From Nigrospora sphaerica (lineage: Eukaryota; Ascomycota; Sordariomycetes; Amphisphaeriales; Apiosporaceae), in contig JAGVVL010000025.1 of the NCBI GenBank assembly GCA_018287875.1, forward strand, positions 2,418,001-2,482,000: a DNA stretch of 64,000 nt, given 5' to 3'. The notes below the pieces were generated by a model that was not told the DNA's origin, ran no database searches, and saw only the letters and a program-made list of their open reading frames with translations. This document shows, piece by piece, positions 32,357 through 43,837 of the stretch (position 1 is the stretch's first letter; every line of letters starts with the position of its first letter). The translations under genes and the position numbers were made by a program.

Positions 32357-35300
32357 CTACCGCGGAGCCTGGCCCTCAACGAAATCGAGCGCCTGCTCCG
32401 TCGTAACCACGTTGATGTTGCTGTTCTTGTTACGGAACAGCACACCGTAGCACTTGGTCGCCACGTGGACGATTTCCGGCCGGAACGTCGTGCAGATGAA
32501 CTGCGTCCCTGCCTCGTTGGAGATGGACTCGAGGAGACTGGCCACGGCCGTGCGGTACTGTGCGTCCAGGTTGGCGTCCACCTCGTCGAAGATGACCATG
32601 GGCGACGACTCCGCCTGCTGCAGGGCGAAGATAAGGCACAGGGCGCAAAGACCTGGTCGCCTGGTTAGCATGTCGTCCCTCCTAACCCGCCCGCCTCGCG
32701 CAAACAACTCACTCTTCTGTCCACCCGACAGCTGCTGGATGCGCTGCTGTTCATCCAGCGTTTTCGAGTTGAACGACACGCTGATGCCCACACCCGTGTA
32801 GTTCTCCACCGACCCCCGCTGTTCCTCGTCCGAGTCCTCGGGGTCCATACGGCGGTCCGCTCGGCGCTGGATCACCAGCCGTCCGTGACCCGCCGGCACG
32901 AGACGTTCAAAAATGGTGGCAAACTCCTTGGACACTTGCTTGAACGTCCGCTCAATGGCTTCGTCCTTGCGCTGATCCAGGTGCGACACGAGCTCCTCGA
33001 TCGACTGGTGTGCCTGGTCAAGCTCCTTGCGCCGCTTAAGGAGGTTCTCCTGTTGTGTCGTGAACATGTTGTACTGCTCAAGCGCCTTCTTGTTGATGTG
33101 CTTGTACTTCTTGAGCGCGTCGTTGACCTTTTTGAGTTTGGTTGCAATCTGGCGGCATTGTCAGTATCCCAACCTTGGCTGCCGGCAGAGACGGATCGGG
33201 ACTCACCGTCTTCGACTCCATTCGCTCGTACTTATCGAACGCCTCTTCGGGGAGCACTCCGAGATCGCGAATGTTCTTGGCGCACTCGGACGCCTTGGTC
33301 GTTAGTAGCGCTTTCTTCTGGATCGCCTTCTCCATTCTCTTCTGCTGCCTGGCGATTTCCTTAGCCACATCTTGTTGCTCGGCCTCCTTTTGTGACCTTT
33401 CCTTCTCCAGGCTGGCAATTTTGCTGTCGGCGGCTTCAAACTCCTGCTCGTTGGCCTGGATCTTGCTCTCTATCGCCGCCAACGTCTTCTGCGTCTTCTT
33501 AAGCTCCCGCTGCGCTTCCTTGAGATTTCCGCCGCCTCCCGAAGTCGAAGCTTCAAAGGCCTGCGTCGTCAGCTGGTCCAGCTTGAGGCGCAGATTTGAT
33601 CTTAGCTCGACTTCGAGTATCTGCTTGCGGCCTTCCAATTCCCGGCGCGCTTTGCTGAGCTCGCTCCACTGCTTTTGTAGCTCCTTGACTGTCTCGCCCA
33701 GGGTTTCCAGCTGGCGCTCTTCATTAGCCGTCAGCGCCTTCTTGAAGTCGGACGCCAATTCGGCCTCGTATGCGCTGATCTGGTCGCCAAAGTCCTTCAT
33801 GTTCCGGTCGACCTTATCGCGACGCTTGACGGCGGCTTCCAGCTGGTCCTGCTCGCGTGTGACCTGGGCGTTCTTCGAGTTCAGCTCGTGCATCAACGGC
33901 CCGTAACTGTAGTCGAGCTGCGACAGGGCCTGTTCCAGCTTGCGGTGCTCGCCCATGGCCCGGGTGATCTGCTGGTCCTTCTGTTCGATCTTCTTCCTGA
34001 GTTCGATCGACTGGCTGACGAGGTCTTCGTACTCGTCGCGCCACTTGCTCACCGCACGAACGGCGTCAAGACGAGACTTGCCGGGGTCGATGTAACCGCC
34101 CGTCAAAGAGCCTTTCTTGGAAGCGATATCACCATCCGGGGTGATGCAGTCCACGTTGTGGCTTCGCGCATACTGCCCGGCCACCGTCAAGTTTGGGCAC
34201 AGCACAGATTGGCCAAAGACCTGCTGGAAGGCCTTTTCGTAGCGGGCATCGTACGAGAGTTTGCTGATGATCGGCACGGCATCGTTGGCCCTGGGCATGT
34301 TGGCTGGTCTCGGGTTCAGTTTGCTCAAGGGCATGAACGTGATTCGACCCCCGCGTTGCTTCTCCAGCTGGTTGACAAAGTAGGTCGACGTTTCCTCATT
34401 GTCAACAATGTAGTGAAACAGACTGGCGCCAGCAATCTGTTCCACGGCTACCCGGTAGGCCTCGCTGACGGTGAACAGCTCTGCCAAGGTACCGTAGGCG
34501 CCGGGAATGTCGTTCTCGCGCTGTAGTCGCCGAATTGTGGCCAGACCCCGCGAGGTGGCGCCGTCCATGGTGTGGGAGAGGTCACGCTCGGCGCGGTCCT
34601 TTTCAGAGCGCGCGTTGGCGATGATGGTATCCAGCTTGTCCTCCTCGCGCCGCAGCAATTTCCGTTCGTCCTCGAGCTTGTCCAGGGTGTCCTTGGCGTT
34701 GGTGACCTTGTCGGCCAGCGCCAAACGCTCGTCACCGAAACCCGCGTTCCTGCTTCGCAGGGCGGCGACCTCGGCCTCGAGCTTTTTGATCGAGTTCTGT
34801 ATCTCCTTGACTTCCTCGTCCGCGTTCAGGCGGTTGGCCTTTTGCTGACTGAGCGTTATGTTCAGTTCATCGATCTCCTTCCGCAAGTAGGCATCCCGCT
34901 CGTTCTTGTTCTTGAACTGGCTGCTGCGGCTCTGTTTGGTAAACAGACGGTTCCGGCCCGCCTCGGCCGCTTCCAGCTCGCGCTTGATCTCCTCCTCCTT
35001 GAGTTTCCTCTTTTCAAATTCGGGGATAACATTGGCCAGCTCCTTTTCCTTGGCATCAATCGCTTTTTTGACCTGGTGCAGCTCGGCGTCGTGCTGGGCC
35101 TCGGCGCTCTGCTGAGCGGACGCATTGTCGGACAGGTTCTTCACTGCTAATTCAGCCTTCGCGCGGGCCTTGGCCGCCTCGCGCCGGTCCTCGTCCAGCT
35201 GCCGCTTGTCGAGGCGCAGCAACTCAAGTTGCTGTTGCAGTTTGCTGATTTCGGTGTTCAGGCGAGCAATGACCTTCTCGCCCTCTTGGTAGGCCTCGCG

Positions 35301-36137
35301 GTGCTCATCCGTGTCCTCGATGCCGCCTTGGCGCGTTTCTTCCAGCTCTTCCAGCGCCTCCTGGACGGCGACTTGCTCCTTGTGGTAGTAGGCATACTCG
35401 AGGCAGCGGCGCTCTCGATCCTTGTCCTGGAAACCACGCAGCTCTTCTTTTTCCTCCTCCAGTTCGTCGAGCCGCTCCTTGACCGACTCCAGCAGGGCAT
35501 CAATCTGCTCCCGCTTGTGGTTGGTGTCGGCCATGACTTTGAGGGACTCGGTGCGGCGCTCTTCATAGACCTTGGTTCCGGCGACTTCCTTCATCAGGGT
35601 CAATCGCTCCGACTCCTTCATGTTGGTCAAAGCGGTGACGCGACCCTGGGGCACGATGTAGTAGGGGTTGGACTTTGAGAAGCCGGCCGACTCAAGCAGC
35701 TGCGTGACTTCTTTCCTGGTGACCGCCTTCTTGTCAATGGAGTATTCGTCCTTTTTAAGATTGATGGTGCGGCGCAGGATGACCTCCTTGTTGTTGGTGG
35801 GGAAACGGTCGTCGCTGTTGTCGAAGATGATCTCGACGTAGGCGGACATGACGGCGGAGCCGGATCCCTCGTGGAGGAGGGCCTGGCGCTCCTCGCGCGT
35901 AAGGCCGTTGTAGGCATCGCTAAGCACGAACCGGATGGCGGCGAAGAAGTTGCTCTTGCCGGAGCCATTGCGGCCGACGATGACGTTGGTTTTGGGGGAG
36001 AAGGGCTCGATGACGGTTTGGTCCTTGTAGCTGCGGCGCGGTCAGCTGGGGAAGCGGCATGCGGGGAGACGCGCGGGCGCGGCAGCGGTGGGCGCAAACC
36101 TCTTGAAGCCCTGGATAATGATCTGCTTGATATACAT
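32357..36137 (-). CDS. SMC3: cohesin ATPase subunit SMC3
   Basis: Minus-strand exons are 36137-36100, 36030-33207, 33148-32713 and 32652-32357 (introns 69, 58 and 60 bp), giving 1,197 residues, the usual Smc3 size. The N-terminal head starts MYIKQIIIQGFKSYKDQ. It carries Walker A GRNGSGKS at residues 32-39 and the Q-loop region (YYIVPQGRV). A long coiled coil follows to about 510. The hinge lies at about 510-690 (AYGTLAELF, FHYIVDNEETSTYFVNQLEK, TPDGDIASKKGSLTGGY), followed by the returning coiled coil. The C-terminal head has the ABC signature LSGGQKS (about 1094-1100) and Walker B PMVIFDEVDANLD (about 1117-1129). The split AG|C serine codon at the first intron falls inside the N-terminal ATPase head. 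Smc3 pairs with Smc1 and Scc1/Rad21 to form the cohesin ring holding sister chromatids. It is intact, and an ACGCGT motif lies 177 bp upstream. Confidence 0.97.
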
Positions 36138-37282
36138 GATCGCGTCGGTCGCCGCCGGTAGGGCAGCGCGGGACCGGAAGCAAAATCAATGCGGACAACG
36201 GGCGCGCGACGATGGGACAGATGCACTCAATGGGCGTCCAGATGCGACATCACTTGAGAAGGGTGGAGGCGTGTGGGATGGGTGGCAGGTGGGAAAATTC
36301 AAGGAACGGAGCGACGCGTAAATCGCGGTCAGGTCGGGCGCGCGGTTTCTGGAGCCATGCGTTTTGGGACTGGCAAGCTCTCGCGGGTCAATCAGTAAGA
36401 GGGATCACGGACGGCGGGGAAAGCGACAGGGGGACAGGGGAGCAGCGCCTTAGTACTCCGTACTGTATCTTCAATAGCGTAACATGAATGTACTAAAACA
36501 CAACCTGTCTACTCCGCAACACCTAGAGAGTTAGCACCTGCCTTCTTCTGGAGGGGAAGGTTCAACATTGCCTGAAGCCAAACCACGGAAGTCAAAACCC
36601 ACACCCGCAATGGCGTCGGCAGCAGCAACATGGTCAATGTACGAAGGTACAATCATGAAATAGCGGGCAATGGCTGCGCGTAGATTCGGGGTACGTGTAC
36701 GGGTTTCGTCCCCTCCAATGGTTGCACGGGTATTGACAGCGGGCTGCCATGGTTGACCTAGAGGTTTCTTCATCCTCATGCATATCATGGATGTCCATCC
36801 TGGACAGGTTGGATGAACGGACGGTTTGGGTTCAAATGTCGCTGGCTGGTGGGAGAAGTAATGTATGGATAGAAGTGCGCGCTTTCCTAGCGGGCCAAAT
36901 CTTCCCGTCGCTTTCTGCCGTTGAATGCGCACCATTTCGATATAAACGGTAGGGGTCAACCGGAGCTTTCGTTCACATATCCCATTTCCTCACCCTCCCC
37001 GCCGTCCGTCCCGCCGTCATCGCCCGGGGAGAGTGCGCGCGCGGGCGCGGGCGTGGGCGCTGATGGACAGAATGGCGTGCTCTCCCGTACCCTGGCCGGC
37101 AGCCGCTTGCCCCACCATATATTTCTAAGCTCGACCGTCGAACGTGATCTGGGCCGCATCGCTCTTGTTTGAATCGCGCCACCTCGTCTACTTCTTTCCG
37201 ACGTCGGTTCTCGCTTGTTTGCTTCGAAGCAGCCGGTGGTGATCGATACGCGTACATAAGTACCCAACATCACCCCTCCGCC
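36138..37282. promoter_or_regulatory. divergent promoter region of SMC3 and the cysteine synthase gene
   Basis: 1.1 kb between two head-to-head starts. An ACGCGT (MluI cell-cycle box core) lies at 36314-36319 near SMC3. The A/T-richer centre (36440-36960) has a 142-codon minus-strand frame (36531-36959) with no family resemblance, which I do not call as a gene. Confidence 0.5.
36314..36319. promoter_or_regulatory. MluI cell-cycle box (MCB) upstream of SMC3
   Basis: Palindromic ACGCGT 177 bp before the SMC3 ATG. In yeasts this is the MBF (Mbp1/Swi6-type) site that drives G1/S transcription of S-phase and cohesin genes. A single hexamer in GC-rich DNA is weak evidence. Confidence 0.4.
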
Positions 37283-38511
37283 ATGCTACGCCAGAGCGTG
37301 CGTCGCTTCGCAACGACGGCGGTGCGCAGGGCCGTGGCCCCGGCTGCCGCCCACGAGCCCGCTCCGCGGACCATTGCCGTGTCCAAGGCCCAAGGCGTTT
37401 CCAGGGGCTTGACCGAGGGTACGAGCTTCACCCGGCCGTTGCCGCCCCCCGGCCGCCGCACCGGCTTGAGCTAATCCGAGTCTCTCCTCCTCCAGCCATT
37501 GGCAACACCCCGCTCATCCGCCTCAACACCCTCTCCGAGCAGACCAAATGCGAGGTCCTGGGCAAGGCCGAGTTCATGAACCCCGGCGGCTCCATCAAGG
37601 ACCGCGCCGCCCTCTATGTCGTCAAGGACGCCGAGGAGAAGGGCCTGCTGAGGCCGGGCGGCACTGTCGTCGAGGGCACCGCCGGTAACACGGGCATCGG
37701 CCTGGCCCACGTGTGCCGGTCGCGCGGCTACCGTCTCGTCATCTACATGCCCAACACGCAATCGCAGGGCAAGATCGACCTGCTGCGCCTGCTGGGCGCC
37801 GAGGTTTACCCCGTGCCCGCCGTCGCCTTCGAGAACCCCGAAAACTACAACCACCAGGCCAGGCGCCACGCCGAGCGCCTCACCGAGGAACAGGGCAAGG
37901 GCGCCGCCGTGTGGACCAACCAGTTCGACAACACGGCCAACCGGCGCGCCCACGTCGAGACGACGGGGCCCGAGATCTGGGCCCAGACCGACGGCAAGGT
38001 TGACGCTTTCACTTGCGCCACAGGCACCGCCGGTACCCTGGCCGGCGTCACCCACTACCTAAAGAAGGCCTCAAACGGCCGTGTCAAGGCTTTCCTGGCC
38101 GACCCGCCGGGCTCCGTGCTGCACTCGTACGTGCAGTCGGGCGGCGTTCTCAAAGAGCGCTCCGGCTCCTCCATTACCGAGGGTATCGGCCAGGGCCGCA
38201 TCACGGACAACATGGCCCCCGAGATCGGCGTCATTGACGGGTCCGTGCACATCAGCGACGAGAAGACCATCGAGATGGTCTACCGCTGCCTGGACGAGGA
38301 GGGCCTGTACCTGGGCGCGAGCAGCGCCCTCAACGTGGTCGCCGCCAAGGAGGTGGCCGAGCTCATGGGTCCCGGCCACACCGTCGTCACGGCTTTGTGC
38401 GACGGCGCCTACCGGTATGCCGACCGCCTGTTCTCGCGGAAATGGCTTGAGAGCAAGAACCTGCTAGGCTCGATACCCAAGCACCTGGAGAAGTACATTG
38501 TGTTGCCGTGA
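37283..38511 (+). CDS. MCY1: mitochondrial cysteine synthase homologue (fungal cysteine synthase 2 / Mcy1 type)
   Basis: Exons are 37283-37418 and 37496-38511 (77 bp intron with GAGCTAAT branch), giving 383 residues. The N-terminus [18 protein letters not shown] is Arg/Ala-rich and fits a mitochondrial presequence. The body is a fold-type II PLP enzyme: [21 protein letters not shown] with the PLP Schiff-base lysine, [12 protein letters not shown] (substrate-carboxylate loop with the TSGNT-equivalent altered to TAGNT), and [15 protein letters not shown] (phosphate-binding glycine loop). The long form with [10 protein letters not shown] is characteristic of the YGR012W/Mcy1 and S. pombe Cys12 branch rather than cytosolic O-acetylserine lyase. 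The predicted reaction is O-acetylserine plus sulfide to cysteine; the in vivo role of this branch is less certain. It is intact. Confidence 0.92.
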
Positions 38512-38987
38512 GGCGGTTTCGCGCGCGTCGCATGGCGGAGCGGACACTGGCAGTTTGGGTAACGCCCTATTACACCTGTATAAGACAATGTACAATTCAT
38601 GTTTCAAGTAGCACACCCCCTCCCTTCCACCTGGAACCATGCCGCGACGACGCACAATAGAATGAACCGAGCAGGCTAGAAATTAGCAACACGGCAACCA
38701 GCCGTTTGTTTCGGGGCTAGGGCACGGCTGCATATCGGCATGCCTCCCGTCTCGCCCACGGTTCAGTGGGAGAAAGTACGTCGTGTTAGGCGAACAAGTC
38801 CCCAGAGGGGGCGGCTCCGTACGTGAGTCAACGTGTACATACTACTCGTGTAAGCACGGCTCGTCGGGTTGGAGCATTGCGGGTATCGGTACTGAAACAC
38901 GGTAAAACCGGAGCCTTACACGAATTCCCTCCCAGTTCCCCAAAGAGAGTCTGCCTGCGAGGGCCGGGATGGCCGTATTATACAAAT
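38512..38987. other. convergent 3' spacer
   Basis: 3' flanks of the cysteine synthase gene (+) and the unnamed mitochondrial protein gene (-). No gene is seen. Confidence 0.6.
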
Positions 38988-40218
38988 CTATGCGGGGTAG
39001 AACTTTTTGTACATGGCCTCGCCGCGCTTGCCCTCCTTGAGGGCGTCGGGCCGGGCCTGCTCGATCTCGGCCGACAGGGTCTCGAAGCGGGCCTTCAGCG
39101 CCTCGGCCAGCGCGGGGTCCGCGACGGCCTGGGCGGCCAGCTCCAGGCCGTGCAGCAGTGGCGCCGCCAGGGAAAGGAACTTGTTGGGCTCAAGAAGGTA
39201 GCCCATGCGGTCGTACTCGGCGTAGGCGTCGGCGGGGTGGACGGAGCGCAGGCTCCGGCCGGCGGGCCACAGCTTCACGAGGTCCCGCGCGTAGTCGGCA
39301 ACGGCCTCGCGGAGGCTCTCGCTCTCGACGCCGCATTTGACCACGAGGGCGGCCGCGAGGTGCAGCGGGGCCAGGATGACCTGGGGGTCGCGGTCGAGCG
39401 GCAAGTCGACGCGGGGCGCGACGCGGCCGCCGGGCAGCTTGACGGGCTCGGGCTGGTGCTCCCCGGTCGGCAGCATCTCGTACACCATCTTGGCCCAGCG
39501 GAAGGCCTGGCCCGTCTCGGCCTTGTCCCAGCCGGCGTCGGCGGCCTTGAGCTGGCAAAAGTGCAGAATCTCGTTGACCTTCTCCGACGTGTCCAGCTTG
39601 TAGCCCGTCGTCTTGACGCTGCGCGCACAGTCGAGGACGTCGTATATGTGGCCCCGGGTGCCGGCGATGCGCGCCAGCTTGGTCCAGAAGGCCACGCTGA
39701 AGGTGCGGCCGGCGACCTGGAGGCCCTCGAGCAGCGGACGCAGGTTGGCAAAGTCCTCGTCGGTCCGGAACTTGTTGACGGCCAGCATGGCCGTCTTCTC
39801 GGAGTTGGGCACGCCGCCGCCCAAAGGGTTCAGGTAGTAGAACTTGTAGATCTCCTCGTCAATCTCCATAATGATGGGGTCGGACTGGAGCTTCTTCTGG
39901 TAGCGGGGCGAGTTGAGCTGCTTGCGCTCGCGGTGGGAGAGGTAGGCGGGGAGGATGATCTTGCGGCGGATCTTGTCGAGGATGGCATCGAGCTCGGGCG
40001 TCGACGAGGGCGTGAAGCTCTGGATGTGTGCTGCAAGACGGCGTCAGTCAGCCTCGTCTGCCTCGGCGGGCCGCGGGGACAGGTCGAGAATCACCATTCC
40101 GTGCCGCCGTCGAGCTGAAGGCGCGGGCCTGGCTCGGGCTCGGGCAGGCCGTGGCGAGCCGCCGCGAGGAGGCCTCGAGCGCGCACCGGCCGGCGCCTAT
40201 TATGGTATTCCTGGGCAT
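38988..40218 (-). CDS. conserved fungal mitochondrial protein, unnamed, helical-repeat-like
   Basis: Exons on the minus strand are 40218-40095 and 40030-38988 (64 bp intron, GTGATT donor, GCTGAC branch, GCAG acceptor), giving 388 residues. Exon 1 supplies an Arg/Ser/Ala-rich presequence ending ARAFSSTAARN, a typical R-x-(F)|S cleavage context, so mitochondrial import is likely. The mature part starts HIQSFTPSSTPELDAIL and contains DPIIMEIDEEIYKFYYLNP. Alternating amphipathic helices follow (GHIYDVLDCARSVKTTGY, VNEILHFCQLKAADAGWDKA, FRWAKMVYEML), reminiscent of PPR/TPR repeats. I recognise the pattern as conserved in filamentous fungi but cannot assign a name or function. It faces IMG1 across a 0.5 kb divergent promoter, consistent with but not proof of a role in mitochondrial gene expression. 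Confidence 0.85.
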
Positions 40219-40715
40219 GCTGAGGGGGGGACGCGGTGTGGATGGGACCGGGGGGGTTCCGCTGGTGAACTGCTGTCGCGATCGGAGGACTGGCTGGACG
40301 GTGCCGGCAATGGGGACCTTTAGAAATTTCCCATCGCAGGTCGCGCGCCCGGGCGGCCCCGGCTGCTGGCGCGGGAGGTACTAGTGTACATGCCCTTTCG
40401 GGTGCCCAGCGGGCGAGCTTGTGGGCACTGTTTCCCACCCCAGTAGGTGTAATGTACCTCCAGAGCCGCTGGAGGGGAGGGCGCGGGACCGCCCACGCGC
40501 GAACGGCCGGAACAACCATTGACCCCCACCATCTTTGACCGGCAGGGAATCAATCCACCCACTGGCTCATCCCTGCACGCCCGTGCCCGTCGAGCGCCTC
40601 GTCGGGACCAGCTCAAAGAATTTCGAGACCACCGCAGCAAAACGCCGGCCGAGTCGACGAGCCCTGTGAGAACCGAGCCGCCGCCTCCCCTCCGCCTCTC
40701 GTGTCCTCGCCCGCC
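40219..40715. promoter_or_regulatory. divergent promoter between the unnamed mitochondrial gene and IMG1
   Basis: Head-to-head spacer of 497 bp between two mitochondrial-protein genes, so co-regulation is possible. No defined site is claimed. Confidence 0.5.
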
Positions 40716-41539
40716 ATGGTCCTGCAAGCGGCCGGCCGGCCCCTGGGGCCCCTCAAGTCCCTCCTCCGCCAGCACCGCCACGCCCGCCAGCTCGTGGCCC
40801 GCACCATGACCACCGAGAGCAATAACACGCCGGTGCCGCCGGCCGAGGCCGTCCCCGGCGCTCCCGTACCACCCGCCGCCGCCGCCAAGGCCCCCGTCGC
40901 CCCGGCGCCGCCTACCAAGTTCCGTAAGCCTGCCTGTCCCGGGGGAGCCTGCGTGTGGAGGAGACCGGCGCTAACCCGCGTGTGCGCAACCCAGACGTGA
41001 TCCGCTCGACCAACCCGGCGAAACCCATCCGCACCGCCTTCGCCGTGTACCCGCAGAAGCCGTCGGCGCGCGAGGCGCACCCGTCGGCGCTCATGTCGTA
41101 CCACGCGCAGCAGATCCGGCGCCTGGACCGGACCGGGGCGCGCACCAAGCTCTTCAGCCGCAAGAACCCCGAGGCCGCCCACGTGGGCGACGTGCTGCAG
41201 GTCACGACCAAGCGCGGCGAGCCCTTCGCCGGCGTCTGCCTCTCCATCCGCCGCTCCGGCACCGACACGGCCTTCCTGCTGCGCAACACCCTCACCAAGG
41301 TTGGCGTCGAGATGTGGTACAAGGTCTACAGCCCCAACGTCGTCAAGGTTGAGATCATCTGGCGCCGCCCCAAGCGCGCCCGCCGTGCGCGCCTCACCTA
41401 CATGCGCAAGCCCAAGCACGATATGGGCAACGTTGAGCACCTCATCGAGAGCTGGCGACGCTCGAGGAACATCTACACCACCAAGAAGGGCAAGGGTGGA
41501 CTGGGCAGCAAACAGGCCAAGGCACCAATCAAGAAATAA
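40716..41539 (+). CDS. IMG1: mitochondrial large-subunit ribosomal protein bL19m
   Basis: Exons are 40716-40923 and 40995-41539 (71 bp intron, GTAAG donor, CGCTAAC branch), giving 250 residues. The N-terminus LKSLLRQHRHARQLVARTM is a basic presequence, followed by a Pro/Ala linker. The conserved L19 core is at about residues 130-195: HVGDVLQVTTKRGEPFAGVC, LSIRRSGTDTAFLLRN, VGVEMWYKVYSPNVVKVEII. A basic KRARRARLTYMRKPKHD tail region completes it. bL19 binds 23S-type rRNA near the subunit interface; the yeast homologue Img1 is required for respiratory growth and mtDNA maintenance. A length above bacterial L19 (about 115 residues) is normal for the mitochondrial form. It is intact. Confidence 0.95.
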
Positions 41540-42018
41540 ACAGAGACTCCGGTGGAGGGCGGGTGCGAGGAGCAGTGCAGGCGGCGTCGGGAGCGGCGCC
41601 AAGCCCGTGCCTGGTCCTGTCGTGGTCCCGGGGAAAGGGGCCCAGAACTGTAACATATGCGACCCCCGCGCAAGAGATGCGGCCGAATGTATACCACCTC
41701 CAAGACAAACGTTACAGGTCCCTACGCGGGTCCTTCACACACACCGGCTAGGCCAAGCCTCACCAGGTTTGGTCCGTACTGAGCAAGGGGGACGCGAGAC
41801 GTTCTCTCCGTTCGCTGGGAGATTGTCGGTGCCGGTACTAAAATTACCAGGTAACTGACGGTCTCGAGCCGACTCTGCTCACGAGGCTGCCGCCCCCAAA
41901 CTTGAAGAATACCTGAAACACCTGTAGTCTGTCCCTCGCCGACGCCTTCGCAATGCAAATGGGTATCATCCAGAATCGATGTCGTTCATCGCCGTCGCTA
42001 AGTCCCCTAGACCGGCTC
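41540..42018. other. convergent 3' spacer between IMG1 and SWD2
   Basis: 3' UTR zone for both genes with no other feature. Confidence 0.6.
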
Positions 42019-43550
42019 CTATTCCTCCATGGGGATCCAGAATACCAGATCCTGGTCGGCCGTGGCGAAGAAGTTGAACCGAGGGTTGAATGCCAATACG
42101 CCCGTCCGCCGGGTGTCATTGTCAAGCACATGTAGAGGCTCCATGGACTTGGTCTCGTTCTCCACCTGCCCGAGCGTATCCCATACCAAAACTCTACTGC
42201 CCGCGGCGCCGAGGACGTAGCGGCCGTCGCTGGTAAAACAGCAATCGCCGCTACTCTCCACTCCCGGGCCGTCGTCGCCGGGGGCAAGACGAGTGGTGCC
42301 ACTAGCGTTGCCTTTCCGAAGGTAGGCACGCAGAGACCCATTGAACGAGTCCAGGAGGAAATGGCCGCCGCCCTTAGTACCCAGCAAGATGTTGCGGCCG
42401 TCGTTGGAGAATTCGAGCTTCGTCCAGCCCTCGAGGAGGGTCTTCTGATCCAAGAAGGAGCACGACTCGATGACGTCGAAGGTGGAACAGGGCGCCTTGT
42501 CGAAATGGCGGTGGTCGTATATGAGGATTTGGCCACTTCCGGGCGATGCGACAGCAAACACCTGGCCGCTGGGATCAAAGGCGGAGAGATACGGCGTGTT
42601 GAGGTACAGGGTGCCCGTGGCGTTTTTCGTGCCGGCATTCCACAGTCTGACGGTGTTGTCCTTGCTGCAGGAGATGAAGTCGTCGTTGCCCGGGTGCATA
42701 GCCAGGCAGGTCACGGCCGCCTCGTGGCCCTCGAAGTACCGCACGAAGGCATTGTCGTGGGTGGTCAAATACCGTATCGCATCTGCAAAAAAGATCCCAA
42801 TCAACATCACCGCTTCCCATCCGCTGAGCGGTTGCAAGAGCTTGCGGTCCACCTACCGTTCACCTTGGTGCTGGCGTACACTATGCTGGAGCTCGCATGG
42901 GTGAACTTGGCGAGTTTGACGCCGTACTTTTTGCTGAGAAGCTGTTTGTCGTGACGGCCCTCGCGCACCTTGTAGATTTGGATCGTCTCGTCGCTCTCCG
43001 ATGTCATCAACAGCTCGCCCGGATCATCGTAGTCAAGGCTGAGGATGTGGGCCTGGGCCCGGCCGTCCTTGCCGTCGTCGCGCTTGAATTGCTGCTCACT
43101 GTTAGAAGTCGCCTCGCAAGTTCTCTCCGTCTTCACGGTCGCATCCAATTTGGGCTCCGCGCTGGCACTGGCAGGCACAGAGGACAAGCCGACTTTCTTG
43201 TCGTCTCCACGTTCCGTGTATTCGTCCGGCTCGCCGGGCACCGAACACTTCTTCAGCGGGGAACCGGCGAGCGGGGCAGAGGAATCGCTCGCGAGGGACG
43301 CGGCGGTGATGGAGGCTTTGGCAGGACTGTACTTGGAACGCTGAAACGAGCGGAGCCATAGGCGCTCGGCTCCACGAGCGTCACCGGGGCGGGCGACTAC
43401 CTTTGTCGGTCGAAAGTTCGCAATGACATCTGTGACGGCCGAGGTGCTGGGTAGATTGTTTAGCGTCCGACTGATGTTCAGCGAAGGGGCGGCGCCATTG
43501 GCAGGCGATCCACCGTCCGGGGTATCGATTTCCATTGGCGTCGACGCCAT
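42019..43550 (-). CDS. SWD2: WD40 protein Swd2 (COMPASS and cleavage/polyadenylation factor subunit)
   Basis: Exons on the minus strand are 43550-43401, 43340-42857 and 42782-42019 (introns 60 and 74 bp), giving 465 residues. The first intron is an open multiple of three and was removed on splice signals. The sequence begins with a short N-terminal arm (TDVIANFRPTK), then a low-complexity insert of about 95 residues. The propeller follows: LDYDDPGELLMTSESDETIQ, KKYGVKLAKFTHASS, RYFEGHEAAVTCLAMHPGND, SCSKDNTVRLWNAG, SGQVFAVASPGSGQILIYDH, WTKLEFSNDGRNILLGT, CCFTSDGRYVLGAAG, VLAFNPRFNFFATADQDLVF. This blade series matches Swd2. It serves both in COMPASS (H3K4 methylation, linked to H2B ubiquitination) and in CPF for 3'-end formation. 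It is intact. The insert length is the only unusual feature. Confidence 0.93.
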
Positions 43551-43837
43551 GGTGGTTTGCGGAGCGTCGCGAAGCGTCGACGATTATGAATGGTGTTGGG
43601 AAATGGAAAGTTGAAGGACGAGGCTGGATTGTAGCCTGCCCACTTGGAATCGAAGTTGAGGTAGGTGTGGGCAATGTGTGTACCCGTAGCCGTAGTGGGG
43701 GAACTGCCAGGGGTGGTGCAAATGTAGGTATGCCTGCATCGGGACCTACCCCTCGGAAGAAGTACAAGCTTCTACCCCTAGGCCTAAACCGTTATGAGTA
43801 TTGAGGATTATATATTAAGATCAGGTCATTTTTCAGT
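43551..43837. other. SWD2 upstream region
   Basis: Presumed SWD2 promoter, grading into A/T-rich DNA that precedes the 5S gene. Confidence 0.45.

Noticed and set aside
36531..36959. 142-codon minus-strand frame between SMC3 and the cysteine synthase gene
   Set aside because: It lies in the bidirectional promoter and has no recognisable motif or start context. It could be revisited if transcripts exist.
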